Shown piece by piece: positions 53,258 to 63,693 of a DNA stretch of 64,000 bases (position 1 is its first letter; each line of letters starts with the position of its first letter). Made by a program: the position numbers and the translations under genes. This DNA is from Acephala macrosclerotiorum (lineage: Eukaryota > Ascomycota > Leotiomycetes > Helotiales > Mollisiaceae): the NCBI GenBank assembly GCA_014904845.1, contig MU119370.1, positions 56,610 to 120,609 of the forward strand, written 5' to 3'. Under the pieces are notes generated by a model, which was not told the DNA's origin, did not search any database, and worked only from the letters and a program-made list of their open reading frames with translations.

Positions 53258-54476
53258 TCACTGGGTGCTCATTCTCATCTCCGGTGTATTGAAACCCCCA
53301 TGCGTAATGCCCGGACTACCTGTATGCTCCATCTCCGCAATTGGCGGCCCATTCCAGGCCTGTACCCTTTGTTTGGAAATATAACTCGAATGGGGGTCAG
53401 TTCGTGCTGCAGCCGCCGAGTGACTTCCTTCGTAGATTAGGGGAGCAACTGAATTCCTCTTCCTTAGCAGGAAAACCAAAGCCAGAATAAATGCGCATAG
53501 TAAAGCCATGCCACCAATGACGATGCCGGCAATCGCGCCTGCACCAATAGCCGGAGATGAAGAGCTTGATTGCGATGTCTGGGAGGAAGCGGGGATTGTG
53601 GTGCTGGAAGTGGCAGATGTGATAGGAGTGGATGGAGACGTAGAGGCCGTGGCAGAGACTGTTGCCGCAGACGAAATGATCCCACTTGGCCCAAGATTAT
53701 TTCCGTATGCAGCGCAGTCGGGATTTGGAGCAAGCGGACAGCTGTCATCCTGGCATAGACTGTATAGTTGTGTACTGCCAGGCTGGGGAGGCGAGCAGCG
53801 GACGTTGTATTTCGAATTCAAATCAGTGGATAGCTGGTTGCTATCTTGTTGCGAAAATCCGAAGTATAATGTAGCTTGGACGATCTGGTCAATGAAATGA
53901 CCAACGTCGGTTTGGTTGAGATTCATAAACTTGTGGACGTATGCGAGATTTGGCACACCTCCTGTTTGTGGTGGCACAGGTGCCGGATATGTGCAGGCAA
54001 AGATGTCGCTAAAGGCCGTAAGCCAGTGACCGAAGAAGCGACTAATGGGTATTAGCAAATGGTAACATGGTGAAGAATTATCCTCATACTATTCATTTGT
54101 GGTGTTTCCGAAGACAATGTTGTCCGTCTTTCTGGTAAGGAAATTCTGTAGTGGAGAGCCAGTTGAGCGTCGCAGGTGCGCTGTTGACATTTGTAGAAGC
54201 AAGGCTTCCATTGAAGAATGCTCCGAGGTCGACGGAATAATTGACGTTGCCTAGCGTGTAAAAGCCTGGATTGAAAGTCCCCGTTTGATCAGCGGTAGTA
54301 TTCGGTAGTCCTGAGCCTCCTGCAAATGCCATTGCAATAATGCTTTGCACCAGATTGAACCGAGTGGTACTGGAATTGGATCCAGAAAGCTTGATCGCAT
54401 AGTAGTCGCATAGTGACGCGGTACTAGGCCGTTGGGCCAGCACTGGAAGAATTAAAAGCGAAAGAATTAACAACAT
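53258..54476 (-). pseudogene. Signal-peptide, Ser/Thr-stalk, single-pass membrane protein, frameshifted
   Basis: The ATG at 54476 opens a signal peptide (M-L-L-I-L-S-L-L-I-L-P-V-L-A) and an ectodomain with C-D-Y-Y and Y-S-V-D-L-G-A-F-F-N-G-S-L-A-S-T-N. Near 54150 the coding sense changes frame (L-N-W in one, T-G-S-P-L-Q-N-F-L in the next). An intron (GTATGA..CTAATACCCATTAG, about 54084-54034) then joins T-T-N-E-Y to R-F-F-G-H-W-L. The last exon has Cys pairs (R-C-S-P-P, L-C-Q-D-D-S-C-P), a Ser/Thr stalk, a membrane helix (A-I-A-G-I-V-I-G-G-M-A-L-L) and a tail with A-W-N-G-P-P-I-A-E-M-E-H-T. One small indel therefore seems to disrupt an otherwise intact gene; a sequencing error is also possible. 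Paralogue of 48103-49121. Confidence 0.55.
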
Positions 54477-55141
54477 TTTGAATCAAAGAATAGAAGAAGA
54501 TAAGTGAAATAGAGCTCTAGAAAGCAGCATTTGGGAGGTCATGGGTTTCTCGCAGGCAAGGCGGCTAGAACCTTCAAGTGCGGGGCAATATGCGGCGTGT
54601 CGGGGACTCCCCCAATAATGAACGAGTGATGACCAACCCCGTTGCCTCTTTCTCTCCTAAAATGAGACATTGCGGAGAGTAGTCTAACTTATAGGACGCC
54701 ACAATTGCAGCCAAGATGTGAGTTCTCAACATTGCAAGTAATCTTGTTGCGAAACTATTTTTTGACCGTCGGAATCGCCTTAGAATTGAGGTTATTTAAG
54801 CTATAAAGTGTTTAAAATCGTGGTTAAATATCGTAGAGGCCCTCGACGACGATATTAAAAATATGGAGAATATAGTAGAGGAACCCTTAGAGCAAGAGGG
54901 CGACGGCGAGGTCGATTTGACAATTGTTAGCTGAATTGAGCACTTTTAACATTTGTATCGTTATATTAGCAATATATTATATAATAAATATAATATAGTA
55001 GTCCCATATCATATCAGATACGATATAAATAGCTTCATATCGCGATAATAACTCGAGACTCTATATTACCCAATATATATTGTTTTATATTGTGGCCAAT
55101 ATTGCCAAGAGGCCACTCAGCCACGACCCTTCGGGAGTTCC
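54477..55141. other. AT-rich intergenic DNA
   Basis: After a GC-rich start (which contains GTGCGGGGCAA, the CCCCGCAC box on the minus strand about 100 bp upstream of the relic's ATG), the stretch 54930-55090 is very AT-rich with many TATA/ATAT steps, as in RIP-mutated fungal DNA. No gene recognised. Confidence 0.5.
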
Positions 55142-55958
55142 TCAACTCCTCCCATTGTTACCAGTCCTTTCCCAGTCCAAGAACGCCTTCGTACACCGGT
55201 CGATTTCCGATTGCGCTTCTCTCAAGGTTTCGGCTCGTGGGGCGTCGAGGTAGAAATCCGAGATTTTGGTGTTCTCGCGTGCCAAATTCGGCCTGTTTTT
55301 CTCCGATGGAAAGGATATCTCAGCCAAGTTCCTGGCGTCCTCAGCCTTGCGGGAGAGCTTTCCGATTTCGTACCGGTACCGTTTGATCTTGGCTTGCGCG
55401 GAGTTTGTCGGGATGCTAGAGAGTTCGAATTCCAACAACTTGGTCTGATGGAGCATCGATATCTTCTCGATCAGATTGCCATGAGTACGCCCCTTCTCCT
55501 CGCGTTGGTGATCTTCAAGCCTAATCTCGCCCACATCTTCGTAGTCCAGGCGCATATTGTTGACCCCGTTTGACAGCTAGTCGATGACCTATTCCCGCTG
55601 AGATGGCACCGCAGGGTCTGGCATGTTATCGAAAAGTTTCTTCAACTCAAATGGGATATGGTGGTCTCGCTATGCGCAAGGAGGTCTAGAGAATGTTGAG
55701 AGGGGTAGATGGCCGGTTCCCATTCAGAAAAGATTTGGTTGAATTGGCTGCAGAGGCGATTGGTGATTGGCTTGGGTGTCGGCGACGATGTTCTCGTAGT
55801 CTTTGTGCAAGTCTAATGGGAGGCTTTCAGATGAACTCTTCTACCAAGTCAGCCTACCATTCAATATTTTCTCAGCAGAAGAAAATGAGGAATCTCACCT
55901 TAGGTTGTACGTTTGGTCTGGTCGCAACTCTGTCATTGGAGCTACCGAATGATGCCAT
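55142..55958 (-). pseudogene. Coiled-coil protein, disrupted by stops
   Basis: The ATG at 55958 begins M-A-S-F-G-S-S-N-D-R-V-A-T-R-P. A normal intron follows (GTGAGA..GGTAG), then S-S-E-S-L-P-L-D-L-H-K-D-Y-E-N-I-V. The frame then breaks. The longest preserved part (55555-55142) is helical and charged: M-R-L-D-Y-E-D-V-G-E-I-R-L-E-D-H, and K-R-Y-R-Y-E-I-G-K-L-S-R-K-A-E-D, ending D-R-C-T-K-A-F-L-D-W-E-R. Just before it the same frame reads S-Q-R-E-TAG-V-I-D-TAG-L-S-N-G-V, with TAGs at 55591-55589 and 55579-55577 where Gln would fit a coiled coil. Frame shifts plus two CAG to TAG changes indicate a pseudogene. Function unknown. It lies 48 bp from the copia element. Confidence 0.55.
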
Positions 55959-56000
55959 GTTGTGAGGAACTAGCAAATCGAACTCCAGGGCCTAATAGCT

Positions 56001-56005
56001 GTGGC
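56001..56005. repeat. Target-site duplication GTGGC (left) of the copia element
   Basis: GTGGC directly precedes the left LTR and is repeated at 61489-61493 after the right LTR. Confidence 0.85.
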
Positions 56006-56141
56006 TGTCAATTTGAGTGATATATTCGATGGACTTGATGGTCTAATTGATTGATTTAGGTTTTAAAGATCTAGCTAGGTGCGGGGACATTATATCCATT
56101 GCAGTGCTTACTCAGCACTAAAACCACTCGAAAGTCTAACA
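56006..56141 (-). repeat. Copia element 3' LTR
   Basis: 136 bp, starting TGTCAATTTGAGTGATATA and ending GAAAGTCTAACA on the plus strand. It is the 3' LTR because the element is transcribed on the minus strand. A G-rich tract (AGCAGGGGGCG on the minus strand) next to it is the likely polypurine tract. Confidence 0.9.
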
Positions 56142-56949
56142 CGCCCCCTGCTGAGGAGCACTATAGAGATATATCCATTCCAATGTCTAAAGTGATGTAA
56201 ATAATCAATGTCTTCACGTGACCATCGCACCAACTATCATTGTGATCTATCGTCCCTTATCTCTTATCAATTGCAGCGTCGAATCGTCGTAAAAAGCCTC
56301 ATTAAACTCTGTAGCGCTAATCTCAGCTGCTTCGTAGAAGAGCTTATAGAGAGCTAGAAAGGGCCTACTCTCCCTGTGGGAGTTCGGTCCTAAATAGGGC
56401 ATTTCCAGCTCCTATTCCACAGCCAAAAAGTGCTCCAGATCTGCCCAAAAGGGCCTTCGTCTTGTCCCAGCTCGTTTTCTTACTGCTGTTGTCCTAATCC
56501 TTGAAATCCGTGAGCAGCACCACAGCCTTCTCTGTATCAAACCAGTCCTCATTCAAACCCATTATAGCCTTATAAATCGTAAACCGATCGTAAAATAATT
56601 GTTTCGTAAGGATATCTGCGACTTAATCGTTCCCTAAAACTGATTCCACTCTCAATCTGTTTCTAGCAATTATATTATTCCTTATATAGAAATATCAAAT
56701 TTCAATATACTTGGATTTGTTCGAGAACTTCGTATTCGTACTAAAATCGATCGCAGAGAAATTGTCGCAATATAAAGTAAAAAATTCTTTAAGAAATTCT
56801 TTAATGATTTCCGGCCATAATTTCTTCAATCAAACTACTTCTTTTGCGGCTTCATTCGCTGCTATAATCTCTGCTTCTATCGAGCTTTGTGCTGTACTTC
56901 GTTGTCTTTGTGCTGCCCATAAAACTGCTCCATTCCTTAGTATTACCAC

Positions 56950-57339
56950 TTATTCTAGGAACGATTTGCGATCGTTTTCGGTTTTCCACGTAGAATCGGA
57001 GAATATATTGTAACCTTTAATCGACGTTTTTTTGTAAGTGATTCTCATCGTTCTCGTTTTATTGAGATATCGAAGGAACTGCTTCGCAAAACATAGGTAT
57101 TCGAGGCACGCGTTGAACATGAATCTGACAAACTGATTAACGTGATAACTAATATCTAGTCTCGTGCAATTAGCTAGATAAATCGTAGCACCAATAATCT
57201 GTTTATAGAGATAGAGATCGTTTTCACTCAACCAATTTTCCTCTTCTCCTTCTCGTAAAACTGTGCCTTGCGAAAATAGTAAATTCGTTTGATTCGAGTA
57301 TTCGAGATCGAGCTGTAGTAACAGTTTATTTGTATACAT
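56950..57339 (-). pseudogene. Copia RNase H domain remnant
   Basis: 130 codons with the typical Y-K-Q-I-I-G-A-T-I-Y-L-A-N-C-T-R-L-D-I-S segment (the connection to RNase H) and F-L-R-Y-L-N-K-T. It ends with the start of the RNase H core (Y-N-I-F-S-D-S-T-W), and the remaining part downstream is broken. Confidence 0.75.
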
Positions 57340-57400
57340 CTCTTGATAAATTGTAAGAGTATAATTCTCGCGATTTCTCTCGATTTGAAATCCTACGAAG

Positions 57401-58215
57401 ACGGTAGTAAAACTGAGATTTTTACTCTTTCAACGCTCTCTGATCTTGGCTTTAATAGTGTTCGTGTCTACTTTATTTCCAATGATCAGCATATCGTCGA
57501 TAAACAAGAGAATGTAGACTCTTTTTTCTATGAAGAGATTGAAATCAGCTTCAAATGTAGTAAACTTCAGTTCTTCGAAGTATTACTTGACTTCATCGAG
57601 CTATACTCGAGAAGTTTGCTTGAGTCCGTAGAGTGATTTTTTGAGTAGAAAATAAACATCTCTGTCTTTGAGTTCAGAGTGAAATTCATGAAAGAACTCA
57701 AAAATTTCCATGTAAATCTCCTCCTTAAAAAGAGAATTCAGAAACGCTGAATCTATATCAATGTGATCTATCTCTAGATTATACTTTGTAGCAAGTACTA
57801 AAAATATCCGTAGAATTATGTATCTCATAACAAAAGCAAACGTCTCAAAGTAGTCAATGCCGTAGGTTTGCTCGAATCCTCTATTGACAATTCTAGCTTT
57901 ACGCCAAGTCAATCTACCACGAGTATTAAACCTTTTCTTCAGTACCCATTTGCTTGAAATAATCTTTTTGCCATTTGGTAATCTTCTCGTGATAATCTCA
58001 TAAGTGCTTGTCTTTTGAAGAGCTTCGAGTTCAACAACGATTGCTTTCATCCAATTAGAAGCGTCCTTCTTTAAGGTCTCATCAACGGTCAGAAACTCGA
58101 ATAAAACGCTAAGCACACTCAAAAAAAATGATTTCCCTTCGTCCAAATAAACAACGTTCAAAGCCTTTACTAGCTGTTTCATCGTTTGAGAGAAGGGCAT
58201 CTCCTTATTGTCCAA
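57401..58215 (-). pseudogene. Copia reverse transcriptase remnant
   Basis: A largely open 204-codon stretch (58215-57601) carries W-M-K-A-I-V-V-E-L-E-A-L, N-G-K-K-I-I-S-S-K-W-V-L-K, K-A-R-I-V-N-R-G-F-E-Q and D-I-D-S-A-F-L-N. In the next part the catalytic box reads F-I-D-D-M. Stops and shifts separate the pieces. Confidence 0.8.
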
Positions 58216-58740
58216 TTCGCTGTTTACTGTCTTCTTCGCCTTAGTAAAAGAATCATAAAGATTCTTGGTCCTTTTAATCGTTCGACCACTGACTTTTAAT
58301 ATTTAAAGTAAATGTTACTCTTGAGTTTAATCAAAGCTCTAAGTACTAAAGTCTTATTTGACCACTGGTTCTAAACTTGTTTCAGCTCCATTTTCACAAG
58401 TACTTGTTTCAATACTATCATTCTTATCAGCACGTATTTCAATACTATCAATCATCTCATTACCAAAAGAGTAATCAATTAGTGTATCAACAACGATATG
58501 ATCGTAAACTGTATTATTAGCAATAAACAGATTTGCCACAATATACTTGAACTCTTGAAGAATAAAGAACTCTAAGAACTTGTATTCATAGAACTTAACA
58601 TCAACTAAAAAAGTCTCTTTCAATGTTCTGCAGTTCAACAGCTTGTAGACACTGTTTCTAGTGATGCCCACGAAGATATGCTCCTCTTTGGTCCTAAGAA
58701 TCCATTTACTTGATTAGTCCTTAAACTCTTTAATATTAGT

Positions 58741-59496
58741 TTAGCATCTAAAAACAATCAAAGTTTTCTGCAATATTAAAAAGTCTAGCTTTCTTCCAGT
58801 ATAAACTTCAAATAAAATACATGTCCCTTGATCCTCTAATCCAGGTTCCGAGACTGGCCATAGAAATGCGTTCGTTAGTACTCTATTCTTAATCCAGATT
58901 GTATGCTCTACAGCATAGTCCCAAAAAATCAATAGAAGCTTGATCTCGTAGATCATAAACCTGGCGATATTATCCATTGTTTGTATTGCTCGCTCAATAA
59001 CACTATTCAATGAGTGTTTATATAGTGGACAAGGCTCATACTTAAAAGAACTAAACAGTGTTTTAAACCATCCTTAGAAATCTTCCTCGAACTCGCCCGA
59101 TCCATTGTCACACCTAAAATAGACAACATTCTCTCCTGTATCTCTCTTAATGATTCCACAGATTTTACGAATGTGAAACTGGATTTCTCTCGCACTCTTA
59201 TCTTTTAGAAGTCTAATCTAAGAGCACCGTGTTGCGTCGTTCGTAATTAGAAGAAAATATTGATTCTCTCTATAGAACTTGAGCAATTTACTAGAAATAT
59301 CACTATACAATCTCCTCCCTTTTCTAGTAACTCTACTATTTGTCTTCTTTCTAAAGATTTCCTTGATCTTACCCACTGCACAAGCTTCACATGTTTCATA
59401 CCCAATATATAGTCTGAATCTCGACATTTTCATATCTATAACATCGACCAATTTTCGAAGTGCATTATAATTAATGTGACTAAAACGCCGGTACAT
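58741..59496 (-). pseudogene. Copia GAG-pre-integrase and integrase remnants
   Basis: Successive open pieces contain Y-R-R-F-S-H-I-N-Y-N-A-L-R-K-L (pre-integrase H) with C-E-A-C (metal pair), then integrase segments N-S-V-I-E-R-A-I-Q-T-M-D-N-I-A-R and A-V-E-H-T-I-W-I-K-N-R. All are interrupted by stop codons. Confidence 0.75.
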
Positions 59497-60597
59497 GAGC
59501 TCCCACAGAATTTCCTCAGAATCTACTACTTCGAAAAGCTCTATTAATAATCGAATTCTCGTCGGTACATCCGAAACAATATTCGCCGAATATACAACAA
59601 TATTACTAACATTTTGGCATTAATTCAGCATAAAGAGATTATCTCTAGGATTCTTGGGAACTGTGAATATCACTTTTCCATTTCTATCATTTGTAATACC
59701 AATTGCTCGTCCTCTCTTAAATATGATCGATATTCTATTTTTTATAAGTTGTAGAATAGAGATTAATCTCACTACTCCAAAACTTGGTACATACTAGACT
59801 TCTTTGAGTCTCAGCTCTCCTTGAAAAGTTATTTAAACTTGATTTTGATATCTAATCGCGTCTACGGCAGTGCCGTTTGTCGTGACAACTTTGTTTAGTG
59901 TTTGTTAGTGTTTTAAGTGTGTGAAATCAGATTGTATACCATTGAAGTGTTTCGAGGCATTAGAGTCTAGAGCAAGTAGTAGAGCTTGAGCTCGTTTGAT
60001 CAGTGCTCGAGTTGGTGAGAATAGTGAGAGTAAGGATTGTCCTCTACTAGTGTAGACTTTCATCCATCGAGAGTAGTAGACAGAGCTCATATGTAGACGC
60101 TCGATATATCTCTCAGTCTTATTCTTGAATAGTAGTCGAGTAAGTACCATTATCACTAGTGAAAGTGCCATAGATACGATAAAGTAAATAGAAGAGAAAA
60201 GACTCCATTGTGTTTTGCCTATAGTCACTATATTTGCTCTAGTAGTAGATTCAGTTGTTGCAGTTTTTGTTTGCTCAGAGTTCTTTTGATCTTGTTTTCT
60301 ATCAGCTTTTTTACTTCTCCGTTTTGTTCTACACTCAATCTTATAATGCCTATAGCGTATACATTAATCACATTGATTTGGATTAAGCTCATTATAATTA
60401 ACGAGTTTCCCGTTATCGCTATTATCGTCTCGACGATTTTTAGATTTTGTAGGACGAGATGCTGATAATTCAAATTTTTTACGATTGCCTCTTTTTTTTT
60501 CACGGTATTTATTGTTGTTGTTATTGCGACTATCGCGATCAGTTTTTCGTTCTTTGTTTCTAGTTTGTTTGTTACTACGAGATTGCTTACGACCACG

Positions 60598-61281
60598 CTA
60601 TTGTTTTTCTTTACGAGTGTAATTTGCAGTTACTAAGATCTTTCTCTTGTCATAGACTTGTAGTATAGTGATCGCTTTATCGAGTGTGCGCTCGGCCTTT
60701 GGTAGACGAAGAATATAATATTTCGTACTTTCGTAATTGCTATTCCCAGGGATAGTTACTATAATTCGATCTAGGATCTCATCATCGGTGATTAGTCTCT
60801 CGATCGTTGTGAGCTGAAGTTTGTAGAACTCGAGACGATCTGCGAATTCTTTGATTCCCTTAGAAGTCTCGAACTTCTCTTGTTCAAAGTTCGTTCGTTG
60901 AATGGACATTTAGACAGAATCAACAGTCTTATCGTATTTCTTGAGTTCGTTTCAGATTCTCTTGACATCTTCGAAAAGGACCAGTGGAAGAATCTTGTTT
61001 TGTAGTCTGTCGTCCACGCTGTTTGAGATGATTTGAATAGTCTTAGCAGCTTTCTTTTCCCAGGCCGTAATCCGATCAATTGACGCAGAAAGAGCCGGTT
61101 TCAATTCTTCACCATTAACTAGTTTTATGGCATGGATACTAGTAAAAGCGACTAGGCAGGAGTTCTTGAATCGAAGATAGTTATCCCCTGTGAGAATTTC
61201 AATCCTACCCCACTTGCAAACGTAGTGAGATGCTGTAGAGGTAGATGTTGTAGCACCGGTTGGAGCTGCTGGAGTCGCCAT
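60598..61281 (-). pseudogene. Copia Gag remnant
   Basis: It begins M-A-T-P-A-A-P-T-G-A-T-T-S-T-S and includes I-E-I-L-T-G-D-N-Y-L-R-F-K, typical of copia Gag. A second open piece starts M-S-I-Q-R-T-N-F-E-Q-E-K. Between them are a TGA in a Trp-like position and a TAA in a Gln-like position, compatible with RIP. Confidence 0.7.
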
Positions 61282-61335
61282 AGCGAATAGGGTTGATATT
61301 TTAGGGTAAAAAGATACGACGGTTTCAATGAGCAC

Positions 61336-61352
61336 CTTCCGGGCTCATAACC
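61336..61352 (-). other. Primer-binding site, half-tRNA-iMet type
   Basis: Immediately inside the 5' LTR the minus strand reads GGTTATGAGCCCGGAAG. Its complement (CCGGGCTCATAACC) equals the anticodon stem-loop of initiator tRNA-Met, the primer used by Drosophila copia and yeast Ty5 after tRNA cleavage. Confidence 0.7.
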
Positions 61353-61488
61353 TGTCAATTTGAGTGATATATTCGATGGACTTGATAGTCTGGTTGATTG
61401 ATTTAGGTTTTAAAGATCTAGCTAGGTGCGGGGACATTATATCCATTGCAGTGCTTACTCAGCACTAAAACCACTCGAAAGTCTAACA
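61353..61488 (-). repeat. Copia element 5' LTR
   Basis: 136 bp, differing from the other LTR at only a few positions (for example GATAGTCTGGTTG versus GATGGTCTAATTG). Followed by the GTGGC target duplication at 61489-61493. Confidence 0.9.
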
Positions 61489-61493
61489 GTGGC

Positions 61494-62191
61494 AGGCACG
61501 AGAGTCAAGTAAGATGAATGATAAGGGGAAGGGGAGGCATCTACAGAGATATGTAGGACTTCGGAAAATTCTCGGTACAAAAGAATGCAAACGGAATGGT
61601 CTCTTTCCTCCCACTCATTGTCGCATCCCGATGCCCCCCCTTCTTTGACGGCTACATGCAGCTCGACACATGCACAATATAATCGCCTTCTACGGCTTTC
61701 GAAACTCCGAATTTTCTTTAAAAAGAGAGCCACCAGTTGAAGGACCCCAAAAGGCTTATAAACAGAACACGATACCTAGAATCCCACAACTCATGGTTGA
61801 CTGAAGCAAGCTGCACTGTGGGCCAACTGGCCAGCTCAGGCAGGCAGCTGCAGTGGGCCGTCTGAAGAAGCCAAGGAGGTGAGCCTCGATACTCATCGCT
61901 GCAGCCGAGCCAAGGTTCTATCGTAAAGAAGAGGGAGGGGCTTTGAAACAGAACAGAATGCGAATTTGCGGCAAGGAAGATGCTGCAGCAGAAAGACACG
62001 GAACCTCAAGATCAGATGAACAGAAACCTACGCTCAATCTATGCTATGAAAGACTGCAAAAGCCGCCCAATAATCCGACAGGAAGCATGAGAACCCAAGA
62101 ATCATTCCAACATCCGCTTAGACACAAACATCTCATTTCCGATTCAAGAAATATTCTTCTGTGAACTAACACGTGACCTTCTTCCCGGAAT
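61494..62191. other. Intergenic, no supported gene
   Basis: Unique sequence between the full element and the solo LTR. A few open frames on both strands have no motif. Confidence 0.45.
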
Positions 62192-62196
62192 GCTAG

Positions 62197-62331
62197 TGTC
62201 AATTTGAGTGATATATTCGATGAACTTGATGATCTGGTTAATTGATTAAGGTAGTAAGATCTAACTAGGTGCAAGGACATTATATCCATTGCAGTGCTTA
62301 CTCAGCACTAAAACCACTCGAAAGTCTAACA
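62197..62331. repeat. Solo LTR of the same copia family
   Basis: 135 bp, about 90% like the LTRs at 56006 and 61353, flanked by a perfect 5-bp duplication GCTAG (62192-62196 and 62332-62336). It marks an independent insertion later reduced by LTR-LTR recombination. Confidence 0.9.
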
Positions 62332-62336
62332 GCTAG

Positions 62337-63693
62337 GCAGCGGCTCGAAACAAGTCTTCAAACCTCAGCGTCGTCAACACAACCATATACAGTGGTTCCG
62401 GAATCGGAAAAATCGGTTCGAAGGTACATCTGTAGCCGCGCTCGGGTCATGCGTTCCATCCCAAGCTTGCGCTCGGATGAAGACGTCAAAGCATGTTTTT
62501 GTTCTGATCAAAACGGATTTCGGAATCGCACCAAGCCGAACTCATCTGATGTTCAAAACTTGCTGGTGAATGTTAGGAATTCGTGCCGATCGCTTGGTAT
62601 AACAATTTTACTATAGAAACTTTGTTGCAGTTGAAGACTGCATGTGAGATTTTGAAAGACATTCACGTACTCATGAATGAATTGATGATAATCACAAGAA
62701 GGCTGAGTGGCCCTGAGGAGGATACTCCAGACTTCTATGCCAAAAAAAAAAAAAAAAAAAAGGTGAGAGCACAGACAGCTGAGGAGGGCCTCTGATTGGG
62801 TGCTCTCATTTACGACTGGGTTTGCCAAGAATGAGAGCAAGGGGGGCACAAATTGAGGCTCGGCGCATCACGGCAAGCCAAAAATCCACTCTTTATTTCC
62901 CAAAGAGCTCTCTGCCTCTCTCCTCTTTTCCTGCCTGTGCCTGCACACCCGCCCACACTTATTATGCCTACGCACAAGGACTTACTTAAACCAAATTTTT
63001 GATTTTAGAATTATTCCTTTTATCCTCGTATTTTTAACGTTAATATTTAGGAAAATAGATTTGAAAGTACGTTCAAAGCACGTTTAGCAACTTTTTATTT
63101 AATTAGCCCGAAGTATCCCGAAAGCATTTCGAAAAATAAGGGTTCTTACAAGTCCTCGGGTAGCTTTAATCCTTGGTCTCAACTTTTATAAGTGTTCAGA
63201 ATCTTCTCGGGTGGCTTTGACCCTTGTTCTCAATCCCTACAAGAGTATACGGAAACTGATTTACCCCCTTCACGTAGTCTTAGAGTTTTTATAAAAGTCA
63301 TAAAACCCTTATTAAGGCTTAAAAGTGGATATTTTCAAGCTTTGTAGTTGGTTTTTCCAAAAGTTTGGAGTGAAAGTCTGGAGCACTGCTTTCGTAGGGT
63401 GGTACGGAGATTGCGGCATAAAGTGATGCGACTACAGGGCCTCGTGCCCTGAAATGGTGTTCTCAGGGCAACGATGTCGCTATAGAGCGCTGGAAAGAGT
63501 GCTATAAGCGAATAAATTCCCTGTAAATCTAGGGTATTAACACCTATTAGCCGAAAGGTTCTAAAGCAACCGTATGGGGGATAGTGCCCAAGATAAAGTG
63601 TAAATAACGAGCGCTGATAGGCTCTCTAGGCTTGACAGACCCTGGAGCTACCTAAGATCTCCAGAGAGGCTTTCAGGGTTGACAGCCTGGAAA
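62337..63693. other. Non-coding, partly AT-rich
   Basis: No gene supported. Holds a 19-20-base A run at 62742-62761, AT-rich DNA at 62990-63140 and a direct repeat of about 32 bp with 50-bp spacing (63151-63182 and 63201-63232). Confidence 0.45.
63151..63232. repeat. Imperfect direct repeat, period 50 bp
   Basis: CTCGGGTAGCTTTAATCCTTGGTCTCAA at 63155 recurs as CTCGGGTGGCTTTGACCCTTGTTCTCAA at 63205. Confidence 0.7.

Larger units (their letters stand above)
56006..61488 (-). mobile_element. Ty1/copia LTR retrotransposon, full length, inactivated
   Basis: A 5.48-kb element bounded by two 136-bp LTRs (TG..CA) and flanked by a perfect 5-bp duplication GTGGC. It is read on the minus strand. Right to left come Gag (from the ATG at about 61281), a CCHC knuckle remnant, a GAG-pre-integrase segment (about 59496-59221), integrase, reverse transcriptase (58215-57401, with F-N-T-R-G-R-L-T..K-A-R-I-V-N-R-G-F and L-L-F-I-D-D-M-L-I) and RNase H (57339-56950). 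Integrase before reverse transcriptase makes it copia. All parts are broken by stops and frame changes, and the DNA is AT-rich, consistent with RIP. The LTRs are nearly identical, so insertion is fairly recent or both LTRs escaped mutation. Confidence 0.92.

Noticed and set aside
836..55958. Reassignment of TAG to an amino acid as the explanation for the recurring in-frame TAGs
   Set aside because: Other intact genes end in TAG (for example the GH45 gene), and the broken loci also carry frameshifts and splice-site losses, so decay explains the pattern better.
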